64,000 bases of DNA from DASQBT01 sp049578545 (lineage in GTDB: Bacteria > Pseudomonadota > Gammaproteobacteria > Burkholderiales > Thiobacillaceae): NCBI GenBank assembly GCA_049578545.1, contig JBAUMF010000068.1, forward strand, positions 1 to 64,000, given 5' to 3'. The position numbers and the translations under genes were made by a program. The notes below the pieces were generated by a model. That model ran no database searches, was not told the origin of the DNA, and worked only from the letters and a program-made list of their open reading frames with translations. Below, in pieces: positions 8,818 to 18,300 of the stretch. Position 1 is the stretch's first letter; each line of letters opens with the position of its first letter.

Positions 8818-8859
8818 GGCGAAGGGCAAGGTTCGAGTTGAATGGGTGTGCGCTTAACA

Positions 8860-11800
8860 CTACTGCCAGTTTGCTGCAATCACTGGCGCGAGGCTGGCCT
8901 GGTAGTCCGCCGGCAAGGTGGTCTGTCCGGCAGCAGGCGGCGCAAAGCTCGCCATGGCGTTTACGAGGTTCTGCACGTTGCTGTCGAGCAAGGTCTTGCT
9001 TCCGTCGGTGGTTCTGAACTGCTCGACATGGTTGGTCGCGCCCGTGTACCAGTCCTTGATCACCAGCTTGTCACTGGTGCCGATGATGCTGGCTTCGAGG
9101 TTATTGCCGACGTGCCGAAACCAGATTTGGTCCGCGGCAACGTCAGACAGAAACTGTGCGATGTCGGCGTTGCCAGCGGTGGCGTCGTTCTCGACCACGG
9201 TGTCGGTGCCGTAACCGCGTCCCAGGATGTAGGTGTCGTTGCCGGTGCCGCCAGTCAGGCTATCCGTTCCCGCTCCGCCATCCAGGGTGTCGTTGCCGGC
9301 GCCTCCGCTCAGGCTGTTGGCCTTGCTGTTACCAGTGATGACGTTGTCCAATGCATTGCCGTTTCCGCTAATGGCCTTGGTTCCAGTCAGCAGCAGGTTT
9401 TCGACGTTGGCCGACAACGTGTAGGTGACGCTGGACTGAACCAGATCGGTGCCTTCATTGAGGTACTCCGTCACAACATCGCCGGTGTTGTCGACCAAAT
9501 AGGTGTCGTTTCCTGCGCCCCCGATCATCGTGTCGGCTCCGGTGCCGCCGGACAGAGTGTTGTTGGCGCTGTTGCCGGTGATGACGTTGTTGAGGGTGTT
9601 GCCGGTGCCGTTGATCGCTGCAGTGCCGGCGAGGATGAGGTTCTCGACGTTGGCGGCCAGCTTGAACGTCACGCTGGACACCACGGTATCCGTACCCTCC
9701 CCGGCTTTCTCTGTGACGACATCGGTGGTGGCGTCAACGATGTAGGTGTCATTGCCCGTGCCGCCCAGCATCTTGTCGGTGCCTGCGCCGCCGTCGAGAA
9801 GATCATCGCCGGCGCCACCCGTCAATGTATTGGCCGCACTGTTGCCGACGAGGATGTTATCGAGCGCATTGCCGGTGCCCTTAATCGCAGCCGCACCACT
9901 CAGCGTCAGGTTTTCGACATTGGCGGTCAGGGTATAGGTGACGCTGGACTGAACCAGATCGCTGCCTTCGTTGGCGTTCTCGATGATGACATCCGAGGTG
10001 CTGTCGACGATGTAGGTGTCATCGCCAGCTCCGCCAGCCATCGTGTCGTTGCCGGTGCCGCCGTCCATGGTGTCATTGCCTGTACCGCCGTTGAGCACAT
10101 CGTTGCCTGCCAGGCCGTTGAGGGTGTCGTTGCCGGCACCGCCATTCAGGGTGTCCGCTCCGGATGTGCCATTGAGTGCCTGGTCTTGCACACTGACCGT
10201 GATATCAAAGGTATCGAATGCGGTCAGGTTGCTCGTATCCTTGGCAGTCACTAGCACGCTGGTCGTGCCAAGCGCACTCGGGGTTCCACTGAAGGTGCGC
10301 GTTGAAGCGTCAAAGCTCAACCATGAGGGCAGCGCACTGCCGTCTGCGAGTGTGGCACTGTACGTGAGGGTGTCGCCCGGGTCCGGGTCGGTGAATGCGT
10401 CGGATGGGAGGGTGTAGCTGAACACGCCTCCCTGGGCCGCCGTCCGGTCGGGCAGGGCCGTCGACAATACGGGAGCATGATTGTCCAGTGCGGCCCTGAC
10501 TGCCGCCACATCCCAGATGGTGCCATCCTGAAACCTGATCTGCTCGACTGTATAAGCGCTGGCTCCGTCGTTATCCATGTAATGCTGGATGGTGAGGGTG
10601 TCCGTGGTGCCGGTAATTGAGAGCACCAGGTCGTTGTCCACGCGGCTGATTAAGACATCTGACGCATTGACGGTCGCGTCAAATTGCACCGTGTCGGTCT
10701 TGCCAGGCGTGACGTCATGGCTGTTAACCGTGTCTTGCCCCGACCCTTTGCCAAAAACGTAGGTGTCGTTGCCGGCGCCGCCGGTCAGAATATTTGCTGC
10801 GCTGTTGCCGGTAAGCACGTTATCGAGTTCGTTGCCCGTGCCATTGATCGCCGCCGTGCCCGTGAGGGTCAGATTTTCGACGTTGGCGCCGAGCGTGTAG
10901 TCAATCGAGGATTGAACCGTGTCGGTACCGCCGGGCAGACTGAACCAATAAGGATTGGCGACCTCCCAACTGTTCGTGCTGCTGTAAGAGTTGGTCGCAT
11001 TCTCGATAACCTGATCCGCAGCATTATCGACAACATAAATGTCGTTTCCCGACCCCCCAGTCATCGTATCCGCACCCGTCCCGCCATCAATGACATCATT
11101 GCCGGCCCCGCCAACAAGCCGGTCGTTCCCGCCTTCGCCAAACAGGTTGGCCCGATCGGTGCCATAGGGGCTTAGCTCGGTGCGTAGATCGTTGTCGCTT
11201 GCATCACCCTGTAGCGTGACGTCCGTCGCATTCCCAGCCAGAACAAGAGTCTCGACGTTGTCCATGCCAAGGTCAGCGATGCGGATTTCGCACCCGTTGT
11301 TGGTACTTGCCAAGCAGAGATAGGCACGGTCAGCACCTTCACCTGCCGCCTCGATTACATGATCATTCAGACCAATCACGTAGGTGTCATTGCCCTGCCC
11401 GCCAATCAGCGTGTTCGCTGCCGTGTTCTGATTGGCGGTCAGCAGATTGTCCGCGCTATTACCGATACCGGTTACCGTGGCCTGCCCAAGCAACACCAGC
11501 CGATTGGTTGCAGCAACCTGGTTGCCATATACATTGAAGTATGGCTGGGGAAGTGCATAGTCGACGGAACTGCGGATTTCGTAAGCCGTGCCAATGATCT
11601 TGTCACCCGGGTCGTCGACGTAGACAGTCACGATGTCTCGCCCATTGACCACCATGGTGTCTGCACCCAAGCGTCCATCCATAACGTAGGGTTGGTCAAG
11701 GCCACCGCTTACCAGAATATTGTCGAGATCATTACCCACGGCAACGGGCGCGTAGGTCTGGTACAGTGAATTCCAATAGGTGTAGTAGGTGCCACCCACG

Positions 11801-14800
11801 GGGTGATTCGGATACCAGGCATAGTCTGGCCCATACTGACCCATGATCAGATTCTCGACGTTGTCGGGAAGCATTCCGCCGCTTGGGCTGTACCAGGTGT
11901 CGATCCCCTCGCCAGCGTACTCGACGATGGTTTCCACATTAAGGTAGAAATCGTTGCCCTGCCCACCAAAGGCCGTATCGTTGCCGTCCCGTCCATCCAG
12001 TGAATTGTCCGACGCGTTGCCTATCAGGATGTTATCGAGCACGTTGCCCGACCCGTCGATATTGAGCACACCGGTAAGCGTCAGGTTCTCCACATTGTCA
12101 GACAGTGCGAAGGAGCGTGACGTATAGACCGTGTCTGTGCCCGCACTCGCTGCCTCTGTAATGGTGTCGAATTCATTATCCACGGTGAACACATCGTCGC
12201 CAGGAGTGCCCGTCATGCTGTTGGCAGAACCCACTTGTACGAGTGGCCCGATATCCGCAGCCGTCCACACCGGGCCGTTGCCATTGTCAAATTCGATGCG
12301 TTCGATCTGGGTATCCGTGCTGCCGAAATATCCGTTTATCGTGATCTGATCATGGCTGCCATCAATCACCACTACCAGGGCATCACCATCCGCGGAAGGA
12401 TCATAGGTGCGATACAGACTGACATCGCCGGGTACTATGCCTGGACCAAGCCTGAGCACATCGTTGCTCGGGCCATTGCCATTGGGTGCCTCACGGATGA
12501 AGTCGGCACCATCCCCTTTTCTGAACAGGTAAAGGTCATCTCCCCGCCCGCCACTCATTCTGTCGTTACCCGTCCCCCCATCCAGCACATCATTTCCGTC
12601 ATTGATCACCACAGCCCCCGGACTGGGGTCCAAAATGCCGTCATACCCCAGCAGCAGGTCATTTCCTGCTCCACCCTTCAACACATCGTCACCCAGTCCA
12701 CCCTGGAGCTTGTCGTATCCATCGCCGCCGCTGATCACATCGTTCCCGTCCATACCGTCGATCCGGTCATCTCCGCCCAGACCGTCGATGACATCATTGC
12801 CGAAGAATCCGTACAGCAGGTCGCTGTTTTCCGTTGACATCAGCAACATGTCCTGGACGTCGGCATAGGTCCACACCGTTCCATCGGCAAACTCGATGCG
12901 ATCAACCTGCTGACTACCAGTGATGGAATTGAAATAGTCGACAATATCGACGTAATCGCCGGTCAGCTTGCCCGTTTCGTCGTGCAATGACAGCTGCAGA
13001 TTGTCGTCTGCATAGCCCGGCCACGAACGGCTCAACGAGACCCGGTCGGCGAAAATGCCCTCACCAAAACACAGCACGTCATTCGCTCCGCCTGTGTCGT
13101 AAATCTGGTCCTGGCCGTCACCTTGATCGAATTCGTAGACATCGTCCCCCGCGCCGCCCTGTAAGGTATCGTTGCCCCTGTGGCCCGCCAGCGTGTCATT
13201 GCCAATGCCGCCGTATAGCCAGTCATCGCCAGAGCCCCCGTACACTCTTCCTCCAGAGTCACCGGTGCTCACATTCAGCGGCGTGCCGAGTGACGACGCC
13301 ACCAGGGTTTCCAGGTCCAGCGCCTCGCCGCTGGCGAAAACAATCGTGGCTGTCGTGCCGAATGCGCCGTCAAGTTTTAACGTCTCTCCGTTATCCAGGG
13401 AAATATCGAGTTGCTGGAACGTTTGTCCCTGGTTGTTGAAGGATGTCGATGTCGCCAGGCCACCCGTGCCAAGGGCTGTCGCATCCGCCAGGACTATGGT
13501 GTTGTTTCCGTTCGTGTCGTGAATCGTGTCTTCGCCCGTCACGTCCAGATAAGTGTCATCCCCTTCGTCGCCGTCCAGGTAGTCAGCCCCTGCACCGCCC
13601 ATCAGGATGTCGTTGCCCGCGCCGCCAAACAGGTTGTCGTTGCCGTCACCGCCATCCAGCGTGTCGTTGCCCTTGCCTCCATCCAGGGCATCGCTGCCGC
13701 TGCCGCCCAACAGCACATCGTCGCCGCCCTGGCCATAGAGGACGTCATCATTGTCGCCCCCATCGAGAACATCGTTTCCCTGAACCGCTTCGCTGATGTT
13801 TTCGTCGTCGCCGTAAAGGATGTCATTGCCGCTGCCCCCGCTGATAAAGTCCGCACCACCATTTCCCCAGATCTCGTCGTCCCCTGGCCCACCGTAGAGA
13901 TCGTCGTTGCCGTGGCTCGACTCAGGCGTGCTCTGAAGGTAACCCGGCTGGGTTGTTCCATCACCCTCGATGAAATCGTTGCCGGCCCCGCCATCAATGA
14001 CGTCATCCCCGCCCTGGCCGAATAGCGAATCCTTGCCCAGTCCACCATAAATCGTGTCATTTCCCAGTCCGCCAGTGACCATATCGTCGCCATCGCCCGC
14101 ATCGATGGTGTCAGCAGCGCTGTCCTGGTTTAGTGAACCTCCGCCCACTATGGTTCGATCTCCATTGGGGTTGACATAGACTCCCCAGTTGCTGCCCTTG
14201 GTCCAGACGGTGGTGCCCGCGGGGGGCGTCCAGCTATCAGTTGGCTTGTTGCGCTGCAGTACAGATAGGCCCCCGTTGGCGGAGAGGATCACATCATTGC
14301 CGGTCCCGCCATAGAGGAGATCGGAACCGGCGCCGCCGGAAATTAGGTCATCCCCGGCACCGCCGTCGATTAGATCATCCCCCGCGCCGCCATCCAGCGC
14401 ATCGTTGCCGCCCAAGCCATTGATCAGGTCTGCCCCAGTAGAGCCGTAAATCACGTCATTGAAATTCGCCTCGACCACGCCGCCAGTCAGCGTGCCGTTC
14501 GCCGCCCAGCTGGTGGCGCCCCAGTCGTAGCTTCCGTCGCTCTTGAGCGGGGCGCGCTGGTCGCCGGTATAGATGAGGCTGGTGACAGGCGGCGGAGCCA
14601 CAGTCCCTGCGCCGAGTTCGATGCCGAGGTCGCCGTCGCTCCAGCCTTTGACCAACAGATTGCTATCGCCTTTGTGGATAAAAAGCCGGGTTTCGCCATC
14701 GACAATACTCTTGGTGTAGGTAATGCCGTTCTCGGTGTCAGCCCAAGAATCGGTGCCGAGTTGTATCCATTTGGTGGGGGCAAGACTGTCCGTAGCGCTG

Positions 14801-16227
14801 CCTTTCGCGTCGATTCCAGCAAGCTGGATAACGCCGGAACCGTCGCTGTCGAGCACGGTGTCAAAGCCGTCGCCAGCGTTGATGAGGTAGGCATCAAAGC
14901 CCTGACCGCCCAGCAAGATGTCGTTTCCTTGCTCACCAACCAATACATCGTTGTTCACACCGCCAATGAGAATATCGTTTCCCTCTCCTGCCCAAAGCCC
15001 AGCAGAATAAACGCCTCCAATCAAGACATCGTTATCATCACCAGCATGGGCAATCATGCCGCCCTCCCCAGACTGGATATACCAGGAATCCTGCTTGACC
15101 AGTTTCCCGTTCACTGCCGCCAGTTCTTCTGGCGACAGGAATGCGTTCACTGCATGGACCAGTTTGGGCAGGCTTTTGTAGCTGCTGGCGCCAATGTCGC
15201 TGTATTTAAAATGAATACCGTAGCTGTCGTAACTGAATAGGTGGGTAGCGCTTGCGGCATCCTTAAAGTACCGATATTCGATTGCGGCGAGTGACAGTGC
15301 CGCCGCGATGTCAGTGCTTGATGCTGTGCCATAGGCGTTTGGCACGAGTTTTTGAATATCGGCAACAAAGTCGTCAAGCATGCCATCTGGGGGAATTGAA
15401 CCCGCTACACCGAATTGATGACGGAGCAATTTACGCAGTATGTCTTCATTGATGTCATCAAGCGAATCTGCCGCGTAGAAGCCCTTGTCAAGCAGCTGTG
15501 TCACCAAACTGGGTAGTTGCGTCACGACATCTCGAAACGCATTTGAATATTGCATTGCGGTCATGAGTGTTATGGAATGTCGATCAAGCGCGCTTGAAGT
15601 CGAGTCGCCCATCGAGAAATAGTATTCCTGCCCCACTAGGGTGTCGGCAGAGAACCTGGGGTAGTCCAGCACCTCGCCATCGATGTAGTAATTGGTTACG
15701 TTTGATTCTCTGGTCAGAGCAAGCACGCCCGCCGACAACAAGTAGTCGTTAAAAGCACTGTCCGAATAACCCTTAAGGAGCATGTATTCAGCAACGCTAG
15801 CTGTTACCAAGGGGTTGACTGCCGCCAACTGAAAAGGGGCCTCATCAAACACAGTGGCTTGCTTATTAAAGTAGACGGCCATCATCGAGGCAAGGCCGCC
15901 GCCCAGCGAGTGTCCGGTAAAGGTAATATTGGCTGTGGGGTGTTTTGCTTTGCACGCAAAGTAGTAATCCACCGCGTCATAGATTTGCGGCATCGGATCG
16001 CCCAACCCAATAGCCCAGTTCAGCTTGTCGGCTGCATCGTTAGTGCCGGTATAGGAGATGACCATCTCGCTGCCAATCAAATAGCACCCCGCGGAAAACC
16101 CTGAAGCTTTGTCCGGCTGCCAGTTGGTAAGTGTCCAACCAACGGGCGGATCTATCGAATTCCGCTTTGATGCGTCATAAACACCTAACGAAAACTGCAT
16201 GTATTGAAGCGGCGTAGGCATCGTCAT
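8860..16227 (-). CDS. Giant RTX protein with N-terminal lipase domain
   Basis: 2455 residues, about 250 kDa, no signal peptide. Residues 1-230 form a class 3 lipase-like alpha/beta hydrolase: oxyanion-type YTGTND at 59-64, nucleophile elbow GHSLGG with Ser107, and likely Asp183 and His217 (DRHS) completing the triad. From about residue 395 on there are many blocks of GGxGxDxLx calcium-binding nonapeptides, interrupted by haemolysin-type related segments (about 1030-1130, 1229-1342, 1822-1912, 2330-2400) and one dystroglycan/cadherin-like Ig domain (about 1919-2016). The C-terminus (about 2400-2455) should hold the uncleaved type I secretion signal. Expected to be exported unfolded and to fold in external calcium. 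Lipid target unknown: it could be an exolipase, a host- or competitor-directed phospholipase, or a surface protein. Confidence 0.93.
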   Translation of the reverse strand: MTMPTPLQYMQFSLGVYDASKRNSIDPPVGWTLTNWQPDKASGFSAGCYLIGSEMVISYTGTNDAADKLNWAIGLGDPMPQIYDAVDYYFACKAKHPTANITFTGHSLGGGLASMMAVYFNKQATVFDEAPFQLAAVNPLVTASVAEYMLLKGYSDSAFNDYLLSAGVLALTRESNVTNYYIDGEVLDYPRFSADTLVGQEYYFSMGDSTSSALDRHSITLMTAMQYSNAFRDVVTQLPSLVTQLLDKGFYAADSLDDINEDILRKLLRHQFGVAGSIPPDGMLDDFVADIQKLVPNAYGTASSTDIAAALSLAAIEYRYFKDAASATHLFSYDSYGIHFKYSDIGASSYKSLPKLVHAVNAFLSPEELAAVNGKLVKQDSWYIQSGEGGMIAHAGDDNDVLIGGVYSAGLWAGEGNDILIGGVNNDVLVGEQGNDILLGGQGFDAYLINAGDGFDTVLDSDGSGVIQLAGIDAKGSATDSLAPTKWIQLGTDSWADTENGITYTKSIVDGETRLFIHKGDSNLLVKGWSDGDLGIELGAGTVAPPPVTSLIYTGDQRAPLKSDGSYDWGATSWAANGTLTGGVVEANFNDVIYGSTGADLINGLGGNDALDGGAGDDLIDGGAGDDLISGGAGSDLLYGGTGNDVILSANGGLSVLQRNKPTDSWTPPAGTTVWTKGSNWGVYVNPNGDRTIVGGGSLNQDSAADTIDAGDGDDMVTGGLGNDTIYGGLGKDSLFGQGGDDVIDGGAGNDFIEGDGTTQPGYLQSTPESSHGNDDLYGGPGDDEIWGNGGADFISGGSGNDILYGDDENISEAVQGNDVLDGGDNDDVLYGQGGDDVLLGGSGSDALDGGKGNDTLDGGDGNDNLFGGAGNDILMGGAGADYLDGDEGDDTYLDVTGEDTIHDTNGNNTIVLADATALGTGGLATSTSFNNQGQTFQQLDISLDNGETLKLDGAFGTTATIVFASGEALDLETLVASSLGTPLNVSTGDSGGRVYGGSGDDWLYGGIGNDTLAGHRGNDTLQGGAGDDVYEFDQGDGQDQIYDTGGANDVLCFGEGIFADRVSLSRSWPGYADDNLQLSLHDETGKLTGDYVDIVDYFNSITGSQQVDRIEFADGTVWTYADVQDMLLMSTENSDLLYGFFGNDVIDGLGGDDRIDGMDGNDVISGGDGYDKLQGGLGDDVLKGGAGNDLLLGYDGILDPSPGAVVINDGNDVLDGGTGNDRMSGGRGDDLYLFRKGDGADFIREAPNGNGPSNDVLRLGPGIVPGDVSLYRTYDPSADGDALVVVIDGSHDQITINGYFGSTDTQIERIEFDNGNGPVWTAADIGPLVQVGSANSMTGTPGDDVFTVDNEFDTITEAASAGTDTVYTSRSFALSDNVENLTLTGVLNIDGSGNVLDNILIGNASDNSLDGRDGNDTAFGGQGNDFYLNVETIVEYAGEGIDTWYSPSGGMLPDNVENLIMGQYGPDYAWYPNHPVGGTYYTYWNSLYQTYAPVAVGNDLDNILVSGGLDQPYVMDGRLGADTMVVNGRDIVTVYVDDPGDKIIGTAYEIRSSVDYALPQPYFNVYGNQVAATNRLVLLGQATVTGIGNSADNLLTANQNTAANTLIGGQGNDTYVIGLNDHVIEAAGEGADRAYLCLASTNNGCEIRIADLGMDNVETLVLAGNATDVTLQGDASDNDLRTELSPYGTDRANLFGEGGNDRLVGGAGNDVIDGGTGADTMTGGSGNDIYVVDNAADQVIENATNSYSSTNSWEVANPYWFSLPGGTDTVQSSIDYTLGANVENLTLTGTAAINGTGNELDNVLTGNSAANILTGGAGNDTYVFGKGSGQDTVNSHDVTPGKTDTVQFDATVNASDVLISRVDNDLVLSITGTTDTLTIQHYMDNDGASAYTVEQIRFQDGTIWDVAAVRAALDNHAPVLSTALPDRTAAQGGVFSYTLPSDAFTDPDPGDTLTYSATLADGSALPSWLSFDASTRTFSGTPSALGTTSVLVTAKDTSNLTAFDTFDITVSVQDQALNGTSGADTLNGGAGNDTLNGLAGNDVLNGGTGNDTMDGGTGNDTMAGGAGDDTYIVDSTSDVIIENANEGSDLVQSSVTYTLTANVENLTLSGAAAIKGTGNALDNILVGNSAANTLTGGAGDDLLDGGAGTDKMLGGTGNDTYIVDATTDVVTEKAGEGTDTVVSSVTFKLAANVENLILAGTAAINGTGNTLNNVITGNSANNTLSGGTGADTMIGGAGNDTYLVDNTGDVVTEYLNEGTDLVQSSVTYTLSANVENLLLTGTKAISGNGNALDNVITGNSKANSLSGGAGNDTLDGGAGTDSLTGGTGNDTYILGRGYGTDTVVENDATAGNADIAQFLSDVAADQIWFRHVGNNLEASIIGTSDKLVIKDWYTGATNHVEQFRTTDGSKTLLDSNVQNLVNAMASFAPPAAGQTTLPADYQASLAPVIAANWQ
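9238..10160. repeat. tandem 246-267 bp repeats within the RTX gene
   Basis: The segment encodes three successive copies of a unit of 82-89 residues containing ANVENLxLxGxxAIxGxGN, LDN/LNN, GNSxANxLxGG and DxVxExxxEGxD. The copies of the ANVENL coding stretch begin near 9394, 9640 and 9907, giving periods of 246 and 267 bp, and parts are almost identical at DNA level (for example the stretch encoding DLVQSSVTYTL near 9425 and 9940). More diverged copies occur near 10870, 11850 and 12085. Confidence 0.85.
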
Positions 16228-16263
16228 TCCTCCGAATAATTAGACTTTTTCAACCACGACATA

Positions 16264-16848
16264 TCAACCGCAAACCTTGCGGTTTGGCCCGATCTGCTTG
16301 ACGGCACGTCTATAGCCGTCCGTATTCCTTGATTTCTTTTCAGTCAGGGTAAGCAGCTTCGGTATATCCCGTTTGCTACCGAACCACAGGTTGGCCGTCA
16401 ATTGCCGAAATTGCTCAGGTAGTGATTCTTCTATCCACGCACCATTTTGGTAAATGTACTTTGAATACACTTCGCAGCCATTTGATATCGCCACCAATGT
16501 GTATACGGTCGGCTGCCCATTGGGCATATCAAGAAGCAATGGAACTTCCGGATACATGCGATCATCTTTTTTTGTCGCGCGCCATTCAATGGTTTTTCCT
16601 GATCCATCCGTGCTGGCAAATCGAATTCGATATTGGTTGATTTTTGTTCCGCCAGGATTGAGTGTCAACTCGTCCCCGCCGCCTACATAGATCGCTTCGC
16701 GTTCAACAACGATTACGCGGCCATCGCTTAGTTGGACTTGTTCTTTCCATTTGATGGTGGAATTGCCCAGGCACGCGCTCAAGCCGCCTCCCAGAATCAT
16801 CAGTGAAACTGCTATTGCCCAGTGCTTCATCGTTGCCCTGATATTCAT
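16264..16848 (-). CDS. Unrecognised lipoprotein encoded upstream of the RTX lipase
   Basis: 194 residues from the ATG at 16846-16848, which has GGAGG about 8 bp upstream and overlaps the preceding gene by 4 bp (ATGA). A short N-terminus, hydrophobic stretch and lipobox LSAC (residues 23-26, Cys26) predict a lipoprotein anchored in the periplasm or outer membrane; residue +2 after the Cys is Leu, not Asp, so outer-membrane sorting is plausible. The mature part has no family I recognise. It holds two further cysteines, in SNGCEVY and at the C-terminus (RKVCG), which could form a disulfide. It lies 36 bp upstream of the RTX gene. Lipoprotein immunity factors often neighbour lipase effectors, so an immunity or secretion-accessory role is a reasonable guess, not shown. 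Confidence 0.8.
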   Translation of the reverse strand: MNIRATMKHWAIAVSLMILGGGLSACLGNSTIKWKEQVQLSDGRVIVVEREAIYVGGGDELTLNPGGTKINQYRIRFASTDGSGKTIEWRATKKDDRMYPEVPLLLDMPNGQPTVYTLVAISNGCEVYSKYIYQNGAWIEESLPEQFRQLTANLWFGSKRDIPKLLTLTEKKSRNTDGYRRAVKQIGPNRKVCG

Positions 16849-17207
16849 GCTGCCAGCCTCCGTTCCATGTCTTTCCCCACCTGTCCCAAAATGATGTCCT
16901 CGCCTCTGTCGCCAAACGTGACATCTGGTCCCACCCCGCAGTCTTTGGTGCTGTAGCCGGCCGCAGCCATGGCCGGAGCATTGGCAGTGGGAAGCTGGTA
17001 GATGCGGACGCGCCCGCCCTGCCAAACAAGCAGTGGTTCGCGCCGGGAAATGCAGCTGGCGTCTTTGTTGGTGTGGTAAGGAATGGCAGTCGTGGACATA
17101 GGGTCGCCAAGCAGTAAGTCAGCGCGAGTTTCGTAGCGCTGCCTCACCTGCCCATTCCCATAACATCTGTTGTGGTTCGGCAGGAATGGAACGCGAATCT
17201 GTCGCAA
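16845..17207 (-). CDS. Hypothetical protein, first gene of the RTX locus
   Basis: Up to 120 residues; family not recognised. The reading frame is supported by the ATGA overlap with the lipoprotein gene and by lack of any competing gene. The start is uncertain. A TTG at 17205-17207 lies 9 bp after a strong GGGGAGGA site, whereas the ATG at that site (17210-17212) opens a different frame that stops after 22 codons. An internal ATG (17097-17099) would give 84 residues (MSTTAIPYHTNKDASC) but lacks a clear ribosome site. The protein is hydrophilic, without signal peptide or membrane segment, and ends GKDMERRLAA. A cytoplasmic partner of the RTX protein is possible. Confidence 0.5.
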   Translation of the reverse strand: MRQIRVPFLPNHNRCYGNGQVRQRYETRADLLLGDPMSTTAIPYHTNKDASCISRREPLLVWQGGRVRIYQLPTANAPAMAAAGYSTKDCGVGPDVTFGDRGEDIILGQVGKDMERRLAA

Positions 17208-17404
17208 GTCATGTTTCCTCCCCTAATTTTCTCTTGTGTTCAACGCATTGCATTTGGAGCTTTCAGGACTTAATAACGCCCCGCATATGCCTTGTCCATA
17301 TAACGAAAGTTATAGGCGTGGCAGTTGGAACCAAATTTGCGTGTAGCGATGCCCGTGCAACGGGCAATAGCGCTGGTAACACATCGACCGCTAATGAGGA
17401 ACGA

Positions 17405-17440
17405 GAAGAAAATGGCCCCACAGGATTAGTGCAGGGCCAC
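17405..17440 (-). terminator. terminator downstream of yceI
   Basis: On the minus strand TGGCCC pairs with GGGCCA across an 15-nt loop and is followed by TTTTCTT. It starts 24 bp after the yceI stop and separates yceI from the RTX locus. Confidence 0.6.
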
Positions 17441-17462
17441 GGTTGGATCGACGCGGAAAGCC

Positions 17463-18173
17463 TTAGTTGAATATGCCTTTGAGCAAGTCCCTCAAGTCCG
17501 GCTTTTCCTTGTCGGAGGGTTGGGGCTGCGCAGCGGGTTTTGCTGCAGGTGCTGGCGCGGGCTCGTTCCTGATCTTGAGCACCTGGCCATCCGGCCCCAG
17601 CTTGAGCCCCTCGACCAGCAGCGTGATGTCGATTTCATTGCCCAGCAAGCCGCCGCCACTGCTGTCAAGAAACTTGGTAATTCCATAGTCGCTGCGGTTA
17701 ATGGTGAACTTGCCTTCGAATGCCGCGCGCTGGTTGCCCCAGGGGTCGGGCGAGAAGCCCAGAATCTTGTATGGGATATCCACACTGCGCGTTGCGCCAT
17801 GCAGGGTGAGATGGCCGGTCATGACACCCGCGTCCGTGCCGGTGGATCTGAAACCGGTGCTGACAAAGCGCATGTTGGGATATTGGTGTGCATCGAGGAA
17901 ATCGCCAGTCAGCACATGGATGTCCCGCTCCCGATGACCCGAGTCAATGGAGAAGACGCTGATGGTGACATCCGCAGAGCCGCTATTTGGATTGGCCGGG
18001 TCGAGCATCAAGGTGCCCTTGATATCGGTAAACATGCCGGTGGTCCTGCCTACAATATGGCGGATGCCCCAGTTGGCAAAGCTGTGCGCGTCATCAATCT
18101 TGTAGGTTTCCGGCGCGGCCCAGGCGCCAAGAGAGGTCGCGACCAGTACCAGACCTGCAAGCGTTCGTTTCAT
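17463..18173 (-). CDS. YceI-family periplasmic protein
   Basis: 236 residues from the ATG at 18171-18173, preceded by GAGGAG; the longer open frame upstream has no ribosome site. Signal peptide residues 1-19 with a cleavage site AWA before APETYKID. The mature protein has the YceI lipocalin-like pattern (IDDAHSFANWGIRH, DIKGTLMLD, SVFSIDSGHRERD, MRFVSTGF, GHLTLHGATR). YceI proteins bind polyisoprenoid lipids in the periplasm; the exact role is unknown. An unusual C-terminal tail rich in Ala, Pro and Lys (about 205-236) extends beyond the family fold. Neighbour hppA ends upstream behind a terminator, so it is probably transcribed alone. Confidence 0.9.
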   Translation of the reverse strand: MKRTLAGLVLVATSLGAWAAPETYKIDDAHSFANWGIRHIVGRTTGMFTDIKGTLMLDPANPNSGSADVTISVFSIDSGHRERDIHVLTGDFLDAHQYPNMRFVSTGFRSTGTDAGVMTGHLTLHGATRSVDIPYKILGFSPDPWGNQRAAFEGKFTINRSDYGITKFLDSSGGGLLGNEIDITLLVEGLKLGPDGQVLKIRNEPAPAPAAKPAAQPQPSDKEKPDLRDLLKGIFN

Positions 18174-18251
18174 GTTCCACTCCTCATTCATTGCAACAAT
18201 CATTACTTGATAGCACGGTTTCCTGTCGCCTGCTTGCACGAGATGCTGGTG

Positions 18252-18282
18252 CAGAAAAAAGAACCGGCCCGCAGGCCGGTAT
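18252..18282 (-). terminator. hppA terminator
   Basis: On the minus strand ACCGGCC TGCG GGCCGGT is followed by TCTTTTTTC; a 7-bp GC-rich stem (18263-18280) about 20 bp after the hppA stop. Confidence 0.85.
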
Positions 18283-18300
18283 TTGATCCAGAAAATCTGA

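Noticed and set aside
8842..10254. 470-residue plus-strand frame antisense to the RTX gene
   Set aside because: Repetitive Val/Ala/Gly sequence produced by reverse reading of calcium-binding repeats; no motifs and no ribosome site of note.
9238..14420. Regularly spaced short repeats suggestive of a CRISPR array
   Set aside because: They follow a 27-bp (nine-codon) period in frame and encode GGxGxDxLx; they are RTX coding repeats, not direct repeats with unique spacers.
17212..17462. Possible gene in the 250-bp gap between yceI and the RTX locus
   Set aside because: Only short frames occur; the gap is explained by the yceI terminator and the expected RTX-locus promoter.
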